This document shows, in pieces, positions 59,813-64,000 of a stretch of DNA of 64,000 nucleotides. Made by a program: the position numbers and the translations under genes. Every line of letters starts with the position of its first letter. Position 1 is the first letter of the stretch. The DNA lies in contig CM041465.1 in NCBI GenBank assembly GCA_023213395.1, forward strand, positions 2,852,001 through 2,916,000. Direction: 5' to 3'. Below the pieces are notes generated by a model that was not told the DNA's origin, ran no database searches, and was given only the letters and a program-made list of their open reading frames with translations. This stretch comes from Cycas panzhihuaensis (taxonomy: Eukaryota; Cycadophyta).

Positions 59813-62255
59813 TAATGATGATCCATTTATGAGGATGAATGACCTTAGGATACCTTCATCTAATTATAATAAATTATCATACTTAGAGCTAAAAATAGAA
59901 GAGAAAATGATACTCTCAACCTAAAGGATAATAGAAAGTTAGCTCCTTTAGCATTTAGAACATGATTGAAAAGAAATAATCTCAAGGAAAGAGTAGTTTA
60001 TATGCTAATGATGTTAAATCCTAAATAATCAAAATACCCCTAATAATAAGAAGTATTTATTCCTATGAGGGGACACGCTTATACACTAAGGATGAAAGAT
60101 CCTAAGTGATTAAGTAAGAAATAAGTAGAGGGATAAGACCTAACCTAGGGGGATTAAGCAAGAGCAAACCAAACCTACATGTAAATCTAAGACGCAACTT
60201 TAAATTAAATGCATACAACACTCATGCATATAACATGCTAATCAAACTATGCATGGATCAATGCATTTTCATTCATCTTTTTCTTTTTTTAAAATGAATA
60301 ATGAAAAGTTAACTAAGCACATAAGAAAAAGGGAGTCTAAATTCTATCATTACACTTATGGTTATCCAAACTATGATTCTTTCACTTTTTTTTTAAATCT
60401 TTTTATAATATACTTAATAGAATGTGAAGAAAAAATAATAACTAATAAAACATATAATTGTGACTTTGACCAAAATAATGAGCTCACTTCTTATTCTTAC
60501 TTTTCTTTCAAGCAAGCAAAGAGAACACTTCAATCATTGATTGAACAAGTAACATAAGTAAAAAATCATTCCTTTTCCTTTTCCTTTTACAATTATGTGA
60601 TTTTAAGAATGAAAAAAAAATGTTGCAAAGAGAAAGGATGAGATTGGTACCTTATAATGACACTATGAAGTAATACTTTCCTCTTCTTTTGATTACAACT
60701 ATTTTAGAATGAAGTTAGCCAACCAAATAAGTAATAGCATTGGATATTTAAATCATCACATTTAAAAGAAAATCTAAATATGTCTTGAGAAAATGTATCA
60801 AAATTTTAGTAGCATTTTTACTACATGTGAGAAATTTAGATAGCGAATGATTGCTATGAGTTGCCTAAAACTCTATGGAAGAGAGTATAACCACTTAAGT
60901 AACAAAAAAGGGCACCTTTCTTATCATTCATCTCCTAACAAAGAGTTGGCTTAATTCTTTTAAGCATTTTTGGGACCAATTTTTTTATAGATTATGAATA
61001 GGAATAATAAAGGGTGAAGAGTGATTCAATTTTATGGTAATCAATATGTGGATTGAAACTAGTTTAATCACACAAATTAGCCCCTTTTTAGTGCTCTAAT
61101 GATGAGGAATGAGATGGAGATTGAAACTAGCTTAATTCCCAAATTGTATATCTCAATAAAAAGATAAACCTTGAAGGAAATAACAATAAACAACAATGAA
61201 ATCTTCTTCTTCTTTTCTTTTTAATTTTTCTATGTGTTAAAGTAAAAGAAACTACTCTAACAAATAAAATAAGTACTTAACTAGAAAAGAAACACTTCAA
61301 ACTTAGTGATAAATAGGGTTAGTAAGCCTTAGATCAACATAATGTTCTTATTTAGAATGTTATGAAAATACTCCAAGTATTGTGCAATAGAGAAAATTTG
61401 ATAATACTTAGTATTGTAGGAGAGAAGATCATGCCCAAAAACTAGTGAATATTTGAAGGAAAAGGACCTAGCAGGTGGGTGAAGAGGTGAATTCAAGAAT
61501 AGAGAAGCAATTGGGCGAAAGTTAGACTTTCAATCCTTCTAATGGGCTTTATAAACTTCTAAGAAGAAGGCTTCAAATCCACTCTAATAAAAAAAAGGCC
61601 ACCAACAAGAGGTGATGATAAGATTTTGGTAGCACTTTATTACATAAAACACTCTCCTATGCTTTAAAAAAAAAAAAAAATTATAGAAAAAAAGAGGGAG
61701 GATGAAGGCCAAAACCATGGTTTCTGCCTATGGTTTAACTATCTCAACCAAATTTCACATGGGAGGAATGTGAAATTAGCATAGATGTATTAGAGTAGGT
61801 GGGGTGATTTTAGCTTGTAAATATGGGCCAAAATTAGATTAAAACTAGTAAGATTTCTATGTTTAGTTTCTTAATTTATGGACATGATAGTGAAAAACAT
61901 GACAGTAAAGTAAAAATGTGACATTACAAATAAAATGAAAAATGTAAGAGTATAAATGTAATGTGAAAAGCAAGAGTCTATCACATTTTATTTGTACTAT
62001 CACATTTTTAAAAATATAAAAAATGTGATAGTGTAGAGACTCAAAAAAGGATAGAAAACAAAAACAGAAACTGATAGAATGAGTTTGTTGGGCCCTCTAA
62101 ATATAGTATTGATTTCAATGGAGATTAGATTAAGAAAAGAGAGCATTAAATGGTACTAAAAATAAGACAAAAATTTATTGTAAGCTTGATAGTATTTAAG
62201 AAAAATAAACCTAATAATGCCAAAAAGGATTGATCACAATGAACCATAAACAATA
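59813..62255. other. AT-rich stretch, possibly the I LTR
   Basis: No gene recognised; a plus-strand frame of 102 codons at 60249-60557 has no recognisable feature. Small duplicated text (GAAACTAG(T/C)TTAAT at about 61050 and 61125). At 61870-62040 the word AAAATGTGA occurs on both strands. Confidence 0.3.
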
Positions 62256-62573
62256 CTAAGATCTTGAAATAGTATCTTTAATTACCTTAATTTTTTATTA
62301 ATTTAGAATGATAATGTATAATAATATTTATAATATTTTTTTTATAGGGCCCACAATATATGGTTAACATCATATATTGCATAAATATGCATTCTCTTAT
62401 TTTTTCTCACATTCCAATAGTCCCTCTTAATGCACATTTGGAGAATATATGATGTTAGCTACATATTGTGGGTCCCACATAAAAGTAATATTTTATTATA
62501 AATATTATTATAGATTATCATTTTGAATTAATAAAAAATTGAGGTATCTAAAGATGCCATTTTAAGATCTTAG
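62256..62573. mobile_element. Fold-back MITE with arms of about 125 bp
   Basis: The left arm from CTAAGATCTTGAAAT matches the complement of the right arm ending ATTTTAAGATCTTAG over about 125 bp with few mismatches and one short indel. Inside both arms are GGG(C/T)CCCACAATATRT and TAACATCATATATT. The centre is about 60 bp. The long inverted arms recall Mutator-type MITEs; I do not see a clear target duplication, so the superfamily is open. The RNA would fold into a long hairpin, a possible small-RNA source. Confidence 0.82.
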
Positions 62574-64000
62574 AATTATTTACATTATTGCGCTGTTATT
62601 TTTATTATTTTATTTTAACATGTCATTAAAGCTTGTTGGTAGATATGTTCATCTATTTGCAAGTTTCTAATGAGAGTTTGCTAGTTTGATTTTTTTTAGA
62701 GGCTACCAATTTCCCTCATGAGGGTTTGTTCACTTCATGATAGCTATTGGTTTTATTATGTTGAAACCCTACTCTATTATGACTCTATTTAAGTGTATAC
62801 CTAAATACCTATCTATGTATGATTTATTGTTGTGAATTATATTCATTGTTTATGCTCTTGTTATACTACTTCATTTGTTTTATATCTATTTAATTATTTG
62901 TATTTATTTTAGCTTAGTTGTTAATTACATTTTCATGTGCTATGGAGAAATGGTAATGTTTTCTATTGGCTAGCCTACTGTTGCTTAGCCTAACTTATGT
63001 CATCATTGCACCTTCATATTTTACCTTTACCATTATGCCATAGCCTAAGTAATAAGAAAGCTTACATCACCATATCGATTTTATCACCCACCTACCTCCT
63101 AGCTACTTTGTTGCATTGCCACCTAGTGACATCATGTTTCAACTCCTTTGTGTCTAGTTCTTAAATGCTTGTAGTGATCTTCCTCACTGCTATATACTTA
63201 TGATTATGTCATCAAGCTCTTGTAAGAGGATTTTTCAATCAATTATATTTGATTTCATTCATTATAAATTGATTTATTCAACCCCAACTTGCCATTTAAC
63301 TACTTATGACATGATTTTAACTAGTAAAATTTGATATAAGCATATGGTTTTCTTACAAAGTTTATTTTAAATTTAACTATATTAGATAATTTTTTAGATC
63401 TAGCTATTAGTCCCCATCGTATCAGTACTTGATCATATACAAACTTCATACAACTAACCATGAGCATATAAAATGGGTTGAAACCTTGGTTTTATTTTTT
63501 CATATAAAGGTAATTATACTCTTTTGTTAATATCTTTTAATCCAACAATATGTTTTCCAAGTCGTTTAAGCCATTGGAATCTTGGATTAAAGCCTATTAT
63601 TTTGAGCTATTATTTGAAGTATTTTAAAATTATTTTAATAGAGAAATTTTAGTTCAAACTTTATGTTTTATGCTAGAATCCTATGTGGGAATCGAAGAAT
63701 TTTATTTTTTGCATTAAAATAAACAATATTTTTGCCTTTTTTCTAATCCCATAGAAAGTTTTTTTTAAATCATAACATCTTGACGTAAAGATCATTAAAT
63801 AAAGCATTTATATTTTGGTGTTTTAGGTCCTATTTAAGGACTAGAAGGTAAGAGGTTGTTCCAAATTTGAGGGATAGGGCTTGCATCCCATGTTTGAGGG
63901 ATTTATATATTTCCTTGCTCAATTATGTGGTTTTTTGTTACACCATTGACTGATTTACACTTGTAGTTATGGATATATTTATATCAATTATTAAGTGTAA
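62574..64000. other. Gene-free right end
   Basis: T-rich, no frame or repeat recognised. Confidence 0.4.

Noticed and set aside
60249-60557. 102-codon plus-strand ORF
   Set aside because: AT-rich, no domain, no frame conservation, no neighbour support; likely chance.

Overview
The window is a plant nuclear intergenic region made almost entirely of LTR retrotransposons, most of them old and broken. I see no host gene, tRNA, rRNA or CRISPR array. The organism is a land plant: Ty1/copia elements with plant-type initiator-Met-tRNA primer sites, a chromodomain Ty3/gypsy element, and Tat/Ogre-type gypsy elements with a second, archaeal-type RNase H and an antisense extra gene. The age of the copies, the still readable nesting and the heavy C-to-T decay would fit a large, slowly purged genome such as a gymnosperm (Welwitschia or a similar lineage is only a guess).

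The left 40.5 kb is one nested stack that can be resolved from LTR ends, primer binding sites (PBS), polypurine tracts (PPT) and target-site duplications (TSD). Element F (Tat/Ogre-like gypsy, minus strand, LTR about 2.6 kb) runs from beyond the left edge to 40534. A 323-bp TRIM (1956-2278) sits in its internal region. Its 5' LTR was hit by solo LTR E (10268-10800 plus 38010-38138). E was split by copia element B (10801-38009, plus strand). B was then hit three times: by copia D (13858-21326, minus), copia A (21776-29455, plus) and copia C (30830-36162, plus). E is a solo LTR of the same family as C.

Right of the stack lies G (40535 to about 49510, plus strand), a second Tat/Ogre-like remnant: unrecognised coding stretches, a coiled-coil stretch, the C-terminal end of an integrase, an archaeal-type RNase H, an antisense ORF and a tandem-repeat block. 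H (49511-55620, minus strand) is a fairly young chromovirus with 308-bp LTRs. It is followed by a gene-free stretch and by I (gag at about 57340-59400, minus), a third Tat-like remnant. A 318-bp fold-back MITE lies at 62256-62573.

The most interesting signal is the extra gene on the strand opposite to pol in both F (3320-5004, plus) and G (47275-45600, minus). The two products resemble each other over the first ~190 residues. The F copy has a frame-consistent GT-AG intron between an acidic linker and a coiled coil. Both copies follow a shared spacer plus archaeal-type RNase H, so the whole 3' module appears conserved between two otherwise divergent elements. Nearly all coding frames are broken by point stops (mostly CAG/CAA to TAG/TAA, TGG to TAG) with few indels, the signature expected of long-term cytosine methylation and deamination.
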